Shown: positions 50,150-61,950, counted from the first letter of the stretch. The stretch: 64,000 nucleotides of DNA from Coptis chinensis (GCA_015680905.1 CM027381.1:52208501-52272500), one strand, 5' to 3'. The notes: generated from the sequence alone by a model not told the origin. Made by a program: numbers and translations.

Positions 50150-51476
50150 CTAGTTGGTATCCTCGACGGGGAAGTCCGCAAGGAAATCAGCAATGACCTG
50201 TCTTTTGCGAGACGTTTTGGGAACAAACTCTATGTGGTGCTCTCCGAGCTCTTCAGCCCACTTTGCCATTCGAGCGGTTTTGTTGCTGGAACTCAGTACT
50301 TGCTTGAAGGGTACATCGGTGGTTACCTTAATGCTGTGAGATTGGAAGTAAGGTCGGAACTTTCGAGCTGAGTAGAGTAAAGAGAGCATTGCTTTTTCCA
50401 TCGAAGAATAGTGCTTTTCTGAATTTGCCAACGTCTTGTTGGTGAAGTAGACTAGCTTTTCGACTCTTTCGTGTTTGCGAAAAAGAATTGAGCTGATTGC
50501 AAAGTCGGTTGTAGCAAGGTAAAGCCCCAGTGTTTCTCCTTCCTCTAGTTTGGACAAGACGGGCGGCGTTGATAAGTAAGCTTTTAGGTCGGTGAAGGCT
50601 TTGTGGCACTCGTCTGTCCATGTGAATGTTGCTCCTTTTTTTAGTATTTGCAAGAATGGTTTCCATTTGTCAGATGCTCGTGAGATGAATCTGTTGAGTG
50701 CTGAAACCATGCCTGATAATTTGTAAATTTGTTGCTTTGTGGTTAGTGTTGGCATCTCAAGGAGAGCTCGTATTTGTTCTGGATTTGCTTCGATGCTCCT
50801 TTGTGACACGAGGAAACCTAAGAATTTTCCCGAGGCTACTTCGAATACGTATTTTGCTGGGTTGAGCTTCATCTTGTTTTGGCGAAGTCGTTTAAAGGCT
50901 TCTTGCAGGTGTGAGATATGATCGCCCGCCTTTTCGCTTTTAACCACCATGTCGTCTATGTAGACCTCCATAATATCTCATAGCAAGTCTTTGAACATTT
51001 TGGTGACCAGTCTTTGGTAGGTCGCACCGGCGTTCTTCAAGCCGAATGGTAGGACGTTCTAACAGAACGTTCCTTGCTCGGTTACGAAAGAAGTCTTTTC
51101 CTGGTCTTCTTCTGCAAGCGGTATTTGGTTGTATCCACTGTATGCGTCCATGAATGATAACAACTCATGGCCGCATGTTTGATCTACCAGTATGTCGATC
51201 CTTGGTAGGGGGAAGCTGTCCTTTGGGTAGTGCTACGTTGGTGAAATCTATGTAAAGTCGTACCTGACCATTCTTCTTTGGAACAGCCACAATGTTGCCT
51301 AGCCAGGTCGAGTACTCGACTTCTCTGATGAATCCAACATTCTTGATCTTTTCTATCTCTTCATTGATGGTTTTTTGAAATTTGAGTGCTAGTTTCCTAG
51401 GTCGTTGTTTGACAGGCTTGACTGTTGGATCTACATTTAACTTGTGGCAAGCGACCTGAGGGTCGATTCCTGGCAT
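50150..51476 (-). pseudogene. Reverse transcriptase and first RNase H of the Tat element
   Basis: RT begins within 51165-51476 (MPGIDPQVACHKLNVDP, STWLGNIVAVPKKNGQVR). A frame break follows near 51200, then FMDAYSGYNQI and a stop-interrupted LPFGLKNAGATYQR segment (51000-51150). The catalytic YIDDMVVKS is at 50963-50937, within an open 273-codon stretch (50150-50971) that also holds the connection region and RNase H (LATTDFAISSILF, KTLANSEKHYSSMEKAMLSL). Only a few lesions separate the pieces. Confidence 0.92.
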
Positions 51477-51543
51477 ATCGATATACGACTAAGCAAAAAC
51501 ATCTTTATTGAGAGATAGAAATTTGACAAGTTGCTCCTTGAGC

Positions 51544-52176
51544 TTATAAATTCGCCCCTACATAAATGAACTTTGGGTCTTCATCTGAGCCCAGATTGAC
51601 TTTTTCTCCTGGTTCTATTTGAGCTTGTTTCCTTTTGAGCTTGTCTAGTACAGTTGCTGTAGGGTTGGACGTTTGAGGATCTTGCTTCTTTGGGACGTCT
51701 TTGTGTTCGACGACTTGAGACTTGGGTGAGGTCGTTATGCTGACGTGATTGCACCGGTGGGCTTCTAGTTGGTTGCTTCTGAACTCCATGATGCCGCGGG
51801 GGCCGAGAAATCGCAGGACCTGGTGTAGGGTTAATGGAATTGCTTGGATCTTATGAATCCATCGGCGTCCTAGAATGGTAGTATAGGATGACTTGACATC
51901 GATCACGCTAAATTGTGTTGAGGTTTTGACCATGTCTTCCTTTTCTCCAATGGAGACTGGCAGGATGACATCTCCAATGACATCTGTGCGATCTTTGTTG
52001 AACTCATAGAGCGGTGCATTTGATTCTATCATCACCGAGTCTGGCAGGTGCATGTTCTTGTAAGTTTGATAGAAAAGTATGTCGCACGAGCTGTCTGGAT
52101 CGATGAGGACTCTTTTGACTGTCCACCCGTTGATTTTGACGTGCACTACCAGGGCATCATTGTGGGGTAGGCACAC
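51544..52176 (-). pseudogene. Protease region of the Tat element, altered active site
   Basis: 210 open codons. The segment VKRVLIDPDSSCDILFYQTY aligns with the usual VLVDTGSSADIL of this lineage, but the catalytic triplet D-T/S-G reads D-P-D. A second strand YTTILGRRWIHKIQAIP is conserved. The C-terminal tail is lysine-rich and leads toward RT. The change should abolish aspartic protease activity. Whether the parent element had it is unknown. Confidence 0.85.
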
Positions 52177-52302
52177 CTTGTCTAGATCCTCTTCGGTGAA
52201 TGAAATTATTGTTGTTGTTTGTGGGTTGGTAGGATTAATTACCTCGGCTTTGTGTGAATGGTAGTAGATTTCTTGAAGCGCTCCTACTCTTCTGCGCTTC
52301 TC

Positions 52303-53682
52303 TCAACCTGAGGTTTCATCGTTTGATGTGTCTATAATTATGTTGATTACTTTCTCCTCATCGTGGTCAGAGGAGTGTTGTCTCCTGTTGTGCCTCGACC
52401 GACCTGGAGATTTCGATCGTCGGGCTGTTCTGCTCCTGCTTCTGTTGTTGGCAGGTCGTTCGTTGCTGCAGCTCCTACTTTTGTGGCATTTGGCATCCAA
52501 CTTGTGCCTTAGGTCGCTTTCTGGTAGGAACTCTTTCAATTTGCCTTCCTCCACTAAGTCTTGGAGGTAGTGTTTGAAGCTCCAACAATCATTGGTGTCA
52601 TGGTGGTGGAGTTTGTGGAAATGACAGTATGGACGTTCTGGTATGGCGATCACCTTGTTGATGTTGGGCTTGAAGTATGGTGTTGTATATATCTTTTTCA
52701 AGATCTAACTCAACATCTTGGAGAAGTTGGAGAATTCCCTTTTTGTGTACGAAGGCTTGCTAGAGCTGGATCTCTTGTTGTTGTTGTTGTTGTTGTTGCC
52801 TGAATATTGATTGCTTTCTTTGGATCCTCGCCTGTCTCTTACTAAGAGGACTTCTTTCCCTTTGCGCTGGGACATCCATTCTTCGTATTTTATGTTCTTG
52901 TCGACTCTGTGATACAGGTCGTCTTCTGGCTTGTTGCGCATGAGGGACCCTGCTAGGTCGGAATCGTTTAAGAGGGCGTTTGTGAACGCAGAAGTTGCAA
53001 AGCTGTCCTTGAGTCTTGCTTCCAGCGAGAGGAGGTCCTTCTTAAAACGTCCTAGGAATGCACGGATTGTCTCGCCATGCGCTTGTCTTAGCTGGAACAG
53101 CGAGTCTAGGTCGGCCTGCTTCTTCCTGTTGTGGACTAATTCTGCTGCAAATGTTTCGGCCAGCTTGTCGAAGTTGCTGATGGAATTAGGAGGGAGTGTG
53201 TAGAACCAATCTATGGCTTCATCTTTCAGGCTGGCTGGAAAGAGTTTGCACTTAAGGTAGTCATATTCTGGCACGCTGTAGAGTGCGAAAGTCTGGCTGA
53301 AACGAGCTACGTGCTGACCTGGACACGAGCTACCGTCGTACAGTGGGAATGTTGGTTGGATGAACTTTGAAGGTGGCAGCTGCTTGTGACTGATTTCTGT
53401 TGTGAATGGTGACGCCTTGTACGTCTGGAGTATTTTCTGGGCGATCTAGAGTGCGCTATCCTTGTCGTTCGGCTTCTCCAATCTTTGCACGAAGTCTTCC
53501 AGCTTTTGATTGGTGGTGTTGGTGATGGCTGTGACGGCGTTGTTCTCCATTGTGTTTGGAGGGTTGTTGTTGGCGTTGGAGGTGGTGTTTTCGCGCATCG
53601 TCTGGTTTTCTTGTTGAAGTGCTACGAACGACTCTTGCAGCGTCTTCATCTGATCTGCTAATGCTTGTAATTGTGCTTCCAT
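52303..53682 (-). pseudogene. Gag of the Tat element
   Basis: N-terminal part from the ATG at 53682 (MEAQLQALADQMKTLQESFV, coiled-coil-like) to a stop at 53446; the capsid-like gag domain at 52705-53274 (LKDEAIDWFYTLPPNSISNF, ETIRAFLGRFKKDLLSLE). Then 52303-52701 has a zinc-knuckle-like CHFHKLHHHDTNDCWSFK followed by an arginine/serine-rich tail (RSKSPGRSR). A run of asparagines comes from a GTT/AAC repeat at 52779-52797. Stops at about 53446 and 52703 interrupt an otherwise full-length gag. Confidence 0.9.
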
Positions 53683-53747
53683 GGTGGCTTGTTTGTGACC
53701 AGCTTCGTGGGCTTAAGAAAATGGTGTGTGTATTTTCTCAAGAGAAC

Positions 53748-53767
53748 GAACCGGCAGACAACGCCAA
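53748..53767 (-). other. Primer-binding site of the Tat element
   Basis: Directly inside the 5' LTR the minus strand reads TTGGCGTTGTCTGCCGG, a mutated form of the TGGCGCCGTCTGTGG-type site usual in Tat elements. Its position supports the assignment of 53768-54219 as the 5' LTR. Confidence 0.7.
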
Positions 53768-54219
53768 TGTAGATGTTGTATTTACTGGACAATGACCTGA
53801 TGATTCGTGTGGTAGGGAATGGTTGCACTCTTCTTGGGATAAGAGTTGCCTACGTATCAAGTTTCTTGGGGTAAACTTGAATCAAGCCTTACGTAGTTCA
53901 TCTCTCTCTACTTATAGATGTTTGAGCTGACGTTCCTTATTTGTTCCAGGCCATTATGAAATGTAGATCTATCTTGTGTGCTATCTTGATGATTCACCAT
54001 TACTTTGCTGTTACAAAGTTAATGTCTCCATGATTGTGGCGTTGATTAAGCTCCAAAATTGCGTTAGTTGGTTTGCTTCCATAAATGGTTGTAACTGATG
54101 CTATTGGACGACATGGGTGTTGGGTCGTAGGGTACGATCTTATAGTGTGGGACGAGTTGAAGGTGGACGACCTGGTATGTGGACACGTGCACTGTAGTGT
54201 AGAACGGAGGGTACTTACA
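53768..54219 (-). repeat. 5' LTR of the Tat element
   Basis: 452 bp, TGTAGATG...TACTTACA in plus reading, equal in length to the 3' LTR. Open frames inside it (for example 54000-54227) are duplicated in the other LTR and are not genes. Confidence 0.92.
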
Positions 54220-54224
54220 ATAAT

Positions 54225-55176
54225 CAAACAAATAAGAAATTAATTAAATGAATAAAAACAAAATAAACCAATATAGTTTTTATGAAGTTTCAATAATTCC
54301 ATTAGCATGACTCACCAGTAACGAAAATGAAGATAGCTCATAGTCAACTATTGTTTTCTTTTAAATAATTGCATTCGATGATTTTTTAGAATAATTCAAT
54401 GATACCGATAGTATAGATTACAGGAAACAAACTTCAATTCATTTGATACAACAAAAAATCCGCAATATCAATGACCTCGAAAAGTGATACTTTATGCACA
54501 TGTTTCTTCTTTTAAGAGGTGTACTATTTCATTCATATCATCATATGTAAGGCTTATATATACATAACACGCCCGATTCATCCTTACTGCTTTCTTGCTT
54601 ATTTTCCAAACTCTCCAGAACATACTACACCAATTATAGTGTCAAGTCTAGTGCGGCATACATCTACATCTACCTGAAGCTTGTTGTTTGTGTCAAACAC
54701 AGATTAGGACTTGGTCACTTTTATCTTGGTTAGAGAATCTTGAACTAAAACTTTCCCCTCTACAACTTATATATTTTCAATGAGGGTGGTTTGTCCAACT
54801 CAATATCGTGTTAAAGAACTAATGGTCTTTAACACACTCGAGTAATTAAGGTCGTTGATCGTATTATAACAATCGTAGGAGAATGTCCTTTTATTTTTAA
54901 TATACTATCAATTCGTATGTACCAAATCGACCAAAAGACGACACAGGGAAGAATACTTCACATATACCTTCTCTAGTTTAAATGTTTAAGTCAAACAACC
55001 GCGAAGTGGTGGTCAGTTTGAGAAGAATTCATTAATTAATTGGTAACTAACTTCAATCACCAAACTAATTTTTGCACTCAACATAAGAATAAGGCGTGTT
55101 GAACATAAGTTGATTGGATTTGAAACTTTGAATGCATCCAGACCATGGCATATTATTCATTTGAAACTCAATATTG
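54225..55176. other. Intergenic, no gene seen
   Basis: AT-rich DNA. The only signal is a possible Helitron 5' start on the minus strand at 54417 (see the 42434 entry). No coding frame is supported. Confidence 0.5.
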
Positions 55177-55217
<41 letters not shown>

Positions 55218-55300
55218 ACATACCCCACAAAGAATGGACCACTTCCTCCTGAACAGATCCTTAAAGTTGTCGAACTCGCTGCAAAGAATGGCGCCGAGGT
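55177..55300 (+). pseudogene. Poly-A tract followed by an exon-like fragment
   Basis: A run of 39 A's (55177-55215), then about 27 codons with protein-like composition (YPTKNGPLPPEQILKVVELA and AKNGAE) ending at GAG followed by gtttga, which could be a splice donor. No other exon was found nearby. It may be a stray exon of a host gene. I do not recognise the family with certainty. Confidence 0.35.
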
Positions 55301-55712
55301 TTGACTCTTGCTCATCTAATGAAAATTTTCGACATTAATCAAAGAAGATTGAACAGAGAGAGAAAGTGGGAGACAAAGAGAGATATAGAGCAGATAGAGA
55401 AATAATATTCTAGAGAGAGATGGGGAGGAGAGTTCCAAGTTTCACTGGAGAGACGGTAGACGAAGAGAGAGACCAAACGGAGAGAAGATAAATTGAGAAG
55501 CGTATATAATTTTCCGTCAAAAAAGTATATTTTAAATAGCAAAATTACCATTTTACCCCTCCAAAAATATTTAAAAAAACTATGAAATGACGATTCTACC
55601 CCTATGACGTACGTGAAAATACTATTCATCATACCACATATTTTTCTATATAGTAAGATTATGTGCTTGCACTCTTTTTAGGAGGCTCTTTTGGAGTTTG
55701 TAGTAGGTTTAG

Positions 55713-55713
<1 letters not shown>

Positions 55714-55760
<47 letters not shown>
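55714..55760. repeat. (TTA)n microsatellite
   Basis: 47 bp of uninterrupted TTA/ATT units, about 16 copies. It generates artificial poly-leucine, poly-asparagine and other frames on both strands. Confidence 0.95.
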
Positions 55761-55761
<1 letters not shown>

Positions 55762-55899
55762 GTATGGGCTAATGTGCTGGGTAGTAGGGGTGCCAACGGG
55801 TCGGTTTTGGGTTGGGTTTTAGCGGTTTTGGTTTGGGTTTTACTATTTGTGGTTCTATCAGTTTTGGTTCTCACTGGTTTTAGTATGAGAGTGAGTCCT

Positions 55900-56938
55900 G
55901 TTACTGCCGGACCCCATATTGTGTTGGGCAGACCCCAAAAACAAAAACAATTATTACAAATGTGCCATTGGCCCCAAAAGTTGTTTTGTGTTGGGCACCT
56001 CCCAAACCAACGTGAATTTCACTTGTTGCAACCTTTTCAGCCCTTCTCTTCTATTCTCTTCTCTTCTTTTCCACCATCCTAAACCTTAAACCATAAAGAA
56101 AACTATATCCTAACACTAACACTAAACACTAGGGCTGAATATGCATGTGTACAGGGTTGAATATATGGCTGAATGAGAAAATTCGAACACCCTAGGCTTA
56201 AACGACCCGGCTAGGTTGTTCGTTGTGCACACCAAACGGTCTTGTCACACCGTATGGACTGAGTCCAAAACGATGTGTCCATGTCGTTTGGGATTTGGAC
56301 TTAGAAAAAAACTTACGTTTGTGGTCACACCGTTTGGACTAAGTCCCAAACGATATGGTGGACTGAGTCCAAAACGATGTGTCCATGTCGTTTGGGATTT
56401 GGACTTAGAAAAGAACTTATGTTTGTGGTCACACCGTTTGGGACTTACTCCCAATGGTGTGGCCATATCGTTGGGACTAAGTTCCAAACGGTGTGACCAC
56501 AAACGTAAGTTTTTTTCTAAGTCCAAATCCCAAACGACATGGACACATCTTTTTGGACTCAGTCTAGATGGTGTGACCAGATCGTTTGGTGTGCACAACA
56601 AACGACCTAGCCGGGTCGTTTAAGCCTAGAGTGTTCGAATTTTCTCATTCAGCTATATATTCAGCCCTGTACACATGCATATTCAGCTCTAGTGTTTAGT
56701 GTTAGTGTTAGTGTTATGATATAGTTTTCTTTATGGTTTAAGGTTTATGATGGTGGAAGAGAAGAGAATAGAAGAGAAGAGAAGAGAAGAGAAGGGTCGA
56801 AAAGGTTGTAACAAGTGAAATTCACGTTGGTTTGGGAGGTGCCCAACACAAAACATCTTTTGGGGCCAATGGCAACATTTGTAATAATTGTTTTTGTTTT
56901 TGGGGTCTGCCCAACACAATATGGGGTCCGGCAGTAAC
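55900..56938. repeat. Large foldback: near-perfect inverted repeat with arms of about 460-475 bp
   Basis: Both outer ends read gttactgccggacccc inward. The left arm (55900 to about 56360) and the right arm (about 56462 to 56938) are inverted copies with only scattered differences, at a guess over 95% identical. The ~100 bp centre contains another copy of the arm-internal block (gatgtgtccatgtcgtttgg ... gtggtcacaccgtttgg) that also lies at 56270-56341. Open frames here on both strands (for example 56216-56623) are by-products of the symmetry. RNA from it would form a very long hairpin. Confidence 0.92.
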
Positions 56939-57157
56939 GAATACCTATGAGAATTATAGAACCCAACCCAAAACCATAAAAACCCATGGTTTTTATCGGT
57001 TTCGGTTCTAATTCGGGTCTTTACTATTTATTATGATTATTAAACAATTTCAATCATTTAAACACTAAAACTTGTTTTTATTTTTATTTATTTTTTCTTT
57101 TCCTACATGATATTATTTTATGTATAATTAGTGATGTATCGACAATCATATATTTAC

Positions 57158-58891
57158 CTCTCATCGTCCTGGAGCAAGTTACTAAGATTTGCAATAAATT
57201 CATATGGAGTGGAGCTGAAATGGGAAGTAAAATGCATCATGCCAGTAAAAGCTGCACAACACTCCAAAAACAAGAAGGCGGCTTAGGGATAATAGACTTG
57301 AAGATGTGGAATAAAGTGGCATACTGTAGGTTACTATTCAAGGTGGTATCACGATAAGAAAACTTATGGGTGAAATGGGTCTGGAACCAATACATCAAGG
57401 ACAAGCACTTTTGGTCAATGAAAATCCCAAAAGATTGTTCATGGGTATGGAGAAACATTCTGATAGCAAGCGTTAATGCAAGGAAATTCACTAAATATGT
57501 TATAGCCAATGGTGAAGACACTTCCCTATGGTATGATTTGTGGTGTAGTGAGTTTCCACTTATTGAGAATGCATTTGCACGAGATCATATTCAGCTCCCA
57601 CTTACAACAAAAGTTAGCGAACTGATCATGGATAGGCAATGGAACAGGTTAGTAAGAGAATTGCCTCTATTACCTCTTAAAAGTAATATCCTTCACACCG
57701 AAATCAATGGATATGTAAATAGAGATACCATTGTCTTGACTCCATCTCCAAATGGTCTCTTCAGCTCCAAAGCCACATATGCAGCCATGAGAATTCCTTG
57801 GGAGAAAGTGAGGTGGTGCAGTTTAGTTTGGGGGAAGTATGTGGTACCTAGGCACTCCTTTACCACATGGCAACTGCTCTCAAATAACCTCCCTACCCAA
57901 GACAGATTGGTTAAGAAGAAGGTGATACAACAATCTCTTTGTTGTTTTTGTAACCAGAGTAGGGAGAATTCATTGCACCTGTTCTTTGAGTGTCAGTATA
58001 GCAAAGATATTTGGAATGGTGTTAAGCAAGAATTGGAATTCTTCATGAATTCGACTGATGGCAATGGAGTATGGCTGGAACTTACTCAGAGGTGTAACAC
58101 GAAGTCCTTGAAAGCAGAGGTTATAAAGGTTTTCATATGTGCCACTGTCAGTTACATTTGGCAAGAAAGAAATTTCAAGAGATTTAGAAATTGCACACAA
58201 CCAAGGGAGTGGTGAGGAATAGAATAATCTCATAAACAAAGACTTATCTTCAGGGTCAGTTATCTACAGTTCAAGCAGATAAGAGGGAAAGGGCTTTGTT
58301 AGAGAGACTTGGACTTATAGTGGAATATAACATAAGTACACCAATCTCGTGCGTGTGGACAAAACCAATTGATGGGGTTGTAAAATTGAATACTGATGGA
58401 GCAGTATCAGATACAAGATGTGGCACAGAGAGAGCAACCAGAGATTCCAATGGTGAGGTTTTATTTGCTTATGTAGGAGGAGGAGGTACTAATTTAGTGA
58501 TATTTTAAGAGTTAAAAGCTATTATGCAAGGATTGAAGGGCTGCGTGGATTGTCAGTATATGAAGGTGTTAGTGGCCTTAGACTCACTGTGCGCAATTAA
58601 CATTCTTAAGAGAAAAGAGCAAGCTCCTTGGTTATATCAGAATATAGTAGGGGTTATAGAGTTGTTTTGCTCTAACTTTCTAGTGTTGATTTTATTCATG
58701 TGTATCGAGAGACTAATAGGGTAGTTGATCATTTGGCATCCTTAAAACAATGTAATGGTGTAGAATACTTTATACCTCCTCTGAGCAAGCAACTCATTTA
58801 TTTTGTGGAGGAGGATGAAAGCAATGTATATTTGAGGATCTAGTGCAGGTAAGGGTCTGCCGAACCCTAAACTTTGTTTAAAAAAAAAAAG
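57158..58891 (+). mobile_element. 5'-truncated L1-type LINE with 15 bp target duplication
   Basis: Target duplication caatcatatatttac at 57143-57157 and 58892-58906. The 3' end is a poly-A of 11 at 58880-58890. The open frame 57370-58215 (281 codons) has the RT-distal domain (NKFIWSG, GGLGIIDLKMWNKV upstream) and the zinc-binding region with PRHSFTTWQLLSNNLPTQD, CCFCNQSRENSLHLFFEC and YSKDIW. RNase H follows (LNTDGAVSD near 58390, LDSLCAINIL near 58580) with stops at 58508 and 58724. The RT core and endonuclease are missing, as is usual for 5'-truncated insertions. Confidence 0.95.
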
Positions 58892-59734
58892 CAATCATAT
58901 ATTTACATCAATCTATGAACATATATCAATAATACACGTTAAAACATTTACCATTCATGTGATAACTTCAAGTTTTGGTATAGAAATTAATATAATAAAA
59001 TATCTAACCCTAAAAATTTGATTTTTATTTTACGTGCATACACATATATTTGTTTACTTGTATTAACTCGATCGTGTATATGTGCAATCACATATATTTG
59101 TTACCTTTATATATTTTACGTGCATACACATATATTTGTACACGTGTATTAACTCGCATTTTAAATCGAACGTGCGAGTACATGTGTCTTACAATTACAT
59201 CTCATTACTAATTTTTAATATAAACACTATATATTGGTTTATAATAAGTGCGTGTACCACAATATATCAAGCATGTGCAGTGTATCCTATTTAAATATAC
59301 ACGTGCATAAGTTAATAAATATAAAATGTATTAGTTAATTCATAATATACACGTTGACATTATTATTAACATCTATGATACACTTGTTTAATGTATAGTT
59401 ATAAAATATATATTTAACAATACACATTCACTATTATGTTATATATATTTAATAGACTTTTACACGTAAAAAATATATTTTATATTATAATGTATGAGTT
59501 TGATTATCTTAAATGTAATATAATACTAAATTTTATATATCGAAATCATAATAATCGATTCCGGTTTCGGTTTTAGTATCCACGGGTTTTTTACTATTCA
59601 GTTTTACGGTTTCGGTTATTTATCAGTTCGGTTCTTAATGACCCATTTTAAATGGGTCTAATTTTTTAAGACCCAGAATCAGAACATTTGGTTTCAGTTT
59701 GGGGTAATCGGTAATTCCGTACCCATTGGCACCC

Positions 59735-61950
59735 GGTAGAGAGATATCTTAGACACGCTGAAGACTTGTTATGTGGAGATGAGAACTGAGGTTCCATACT
59801 TCTGTCAGCCTCACATATGCATGTTCTATATATCTTTCCCTTAAGGGAGAGGTGGTCTCGGGCCCATTGAACAACGATGGTACACATTCAAGTTGTGATT
59901 TTATCTTCAGAAGTATGTATATGGTGTCGGTGTGGAAAATGCTCATTTTCATTGTTTATGAAGGACCAATTTTGTGATGAGTTGGAACTAGTAGTCTAAT
60001 TTTAACAATATTTTCGACTTTTCGTGGTAAAAGGAGTTTAACATTGGGTATCAAAGATCTTCAAATTCAAAACATTGCATTGCTCGGGGAAAAAAAGCAT
60101 AGGAGCAAGTTGAGCAGCAATAAGTATGGGTACAGGTAGTGAAACATGTGTATTTCTATCGAGATGATTTCATGAAGTCAAAGTGTCTGAGATGAGCTTC
60201 AAAAGTTTGTAAAATAATGCACTATTTAAAAAACTACTAACACTAAGACTAGTATGGAAGGACGGAGATGATCTGGACATTAGAGGTTGCGAGACACCTG
60301 GGTCCTGGATACACTCATACACGGTGGAACTTGCAAGCTCTGAACCCCAGTTTTTGCCTCAGGAGTATGCAACGAGAATTCTTTTTATTCATCTGAGATG
60401 GCAAGCTGGTAAAGATAAAAGGTACTGGGCACCAGAAAATGATAACAGGATTAATTGTATATTTGTATGTCATAAACAATTATAGTACTCGGGTTATTAT
60501 TAGTCTTTTATTTCACTGAGAGGTGGACAGGTGGTGCCAGGGAAGCTGGGATATGTTTGTAAAAGAAAACAAAAGAATGGGAATACCTCGCTCACAGCCA
60601 CTCGTGTTGGGGGTTTTCCGAGTCCCAACTCCCAACATTCTTATAGTGACTGACCTGAACAGACTTGTTTTGGCAGAATTTTAGCATCTGACAGTACTCT
60701 TTGTTGAATGGGGTCAATTACGTTTGGAATAGATTCCAGGGTTCCTGGCAACACTGCCCTCTATATATGGATATGGATGTCATGAACCTAACAAAGACTT
60801 GAAGGACAATGATAACTCGATGGAACCAAGGTTTCTGGCTTCCTGCACGCTTATTTGAACACTTGATATAACCAAGGTTTCTACGCGCTCACACATTCAC
60901 ACTCAATTTACCAAAAAAAATAAAAAAATCTACCATACTCCAAAATGCAACATTCTAGTTTTAAACCGTGTAGCACTCATAGCAGATCATATACTGCGCG
61001 CAAGTTTGATTCGGTGCAGATTGAATCCATTTTAACTTGATTCTATTGTGTTTCCCATAATTGGATCCTAGTCGCTGTATCAAATAAGTGTACATATATC
61101 GTTAGGAATGCAGATCAATAAGAATGTAGAAATTCTTTGACCATTATCTTTTCATCTCAGCTCAGTCCCAACTCCCAACATTCTTATATTTAGTGTGCTT
61201 CATTTTCCATAGCTCCCTGCAAAGTAGATTTCATTTTGATGTGGAGGGAGAAAGCACAGGATATAGAGATTTTGATCTTGGTGCAAAAGCTTAGATCCGT
61301 AGACTTGATACGTAGTCTCACTTTATCAATCAACCATGCCCTTAGAATATAGAAATAAAAGTTATTTATTACAACCAGGGCTGAGAAAGTGGAGCAAAAA
61401 GAAAGCTGTTTCAAGTGGGAAACTTTCCCGGGGTCAAATATAAAGTCATCGAGTGTGGTTATTCGGAACAATAGAATGGAAGTGGTTTTCCAGACATAAA
61501 GTTGAGAAAAAAAAAGGTAGTAAGGAACCAAGGATACAAGTGCAGTTTGTCTCGTACGTTTTTCTCTATAGAAAACAAATTCTAATTCTAAAGGTCCTTG
61601 TTATTGCTTAAAATCTTACACTTTTGTGCATCCAAATTAAAATCATACCAGCCTACCAAGAACTTCTATACTACCCTGCAAGGGCTTAAAAAAGCTTCAA
61701 GTATGATTTTATACACATAAACAAAAGCATCATAAATTCGTAACCGTTGGATATAGCTAGCTAATGGCTATTGAGAAAGGTTGTAGGTGGCATTCTATGT
61801 TGAAAATTCTCAATAGATGTGCATGCCCACCATGTGTACAAGAGTGTCTTTATCTATGCAGTCGAAAACTAAAATAGACATGTAAGTGGTAAGAGCAACA
61901 GCCAATTTTGTCTTGTTTTTATAATTAACAAATGGTCGTTGCATCAAGAC
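59735..61950. other. Intergenic, no gene seen
   Basis: Non-repetitive AT-rich DNA. Short open frames (59666-59952, 61190-61531 on minus) lack recognisable domains. A 25 bp exact direct repeat starting agtcccaactcccaacat occurs at 60621-60645 and 61164-61188. Nothing else is supported. Confidence 0.5.

Larger units (their letters stand above)
44195..54219 (-). mobile_element. Structurally complete Tat-lineage Ty3/gypsy retrotransposon
   Basis: LTRs of 452 bp each at 44195-44646 (3') and 53768-54219 (5'), with a perfect target duplication ATAAT (44190-44194 and 54220-54224). Minus-strand order: primer site, gag, protease, RT-RNase H, a second RNase H, integrase, repeat-rich 3' region with an antisense gene, polypurine tract, 3' LTR. 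YIDDMVVKS in RT and a second RNase H place it in the Tat lineage. The two LTRs differ at roughly 43 of 452 sites by hand count, mostly transitions, so the insertion is old. Confidence 0.95.
55788..59734. mobile_element. Probable hAT-like element carrying a foldback and a LINE
   Basis: The left end GGGTGCCAACGGGTCGG (55788) and the right end, read on the minus strand, GGGTGCCAATGGGTACGG (from 59734) form inverted termini with about 16 of 18 matches. Flanking 8-mers are GGTAGTAG (55780-55787) and GGTAGAGA (59735-59742), 6 of 8 equal, as expected for an old 8 bp duplication. Both subterminal regions are rich in CGGTTTTGG/CGGTTTCGG words. No transposase was seen. Without the LINE the element would be about 2.2 kb. 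Confidence 0.5.

Noticed and set aside
52328..52803. Plus-strand frames rich in leucine and valine
   Set aside because: Shadows of gag; the valine run is the reverse of an asparagine repeat.
54000..54227. 75-codon frame similar to 44469-44729
   Set aside because: Both are within the Tat element LTRs; similarity is due to LTR duplication.
55659..56082. Poly-leucine and poly-asparagine frames
   Set aside because: Artefacts of the TTA microsatellite.
56216..56623. Overlapping long frames on both strands with shared motifs
   Set aside because: They mirror each other because the region is a palindrome; no known domain.
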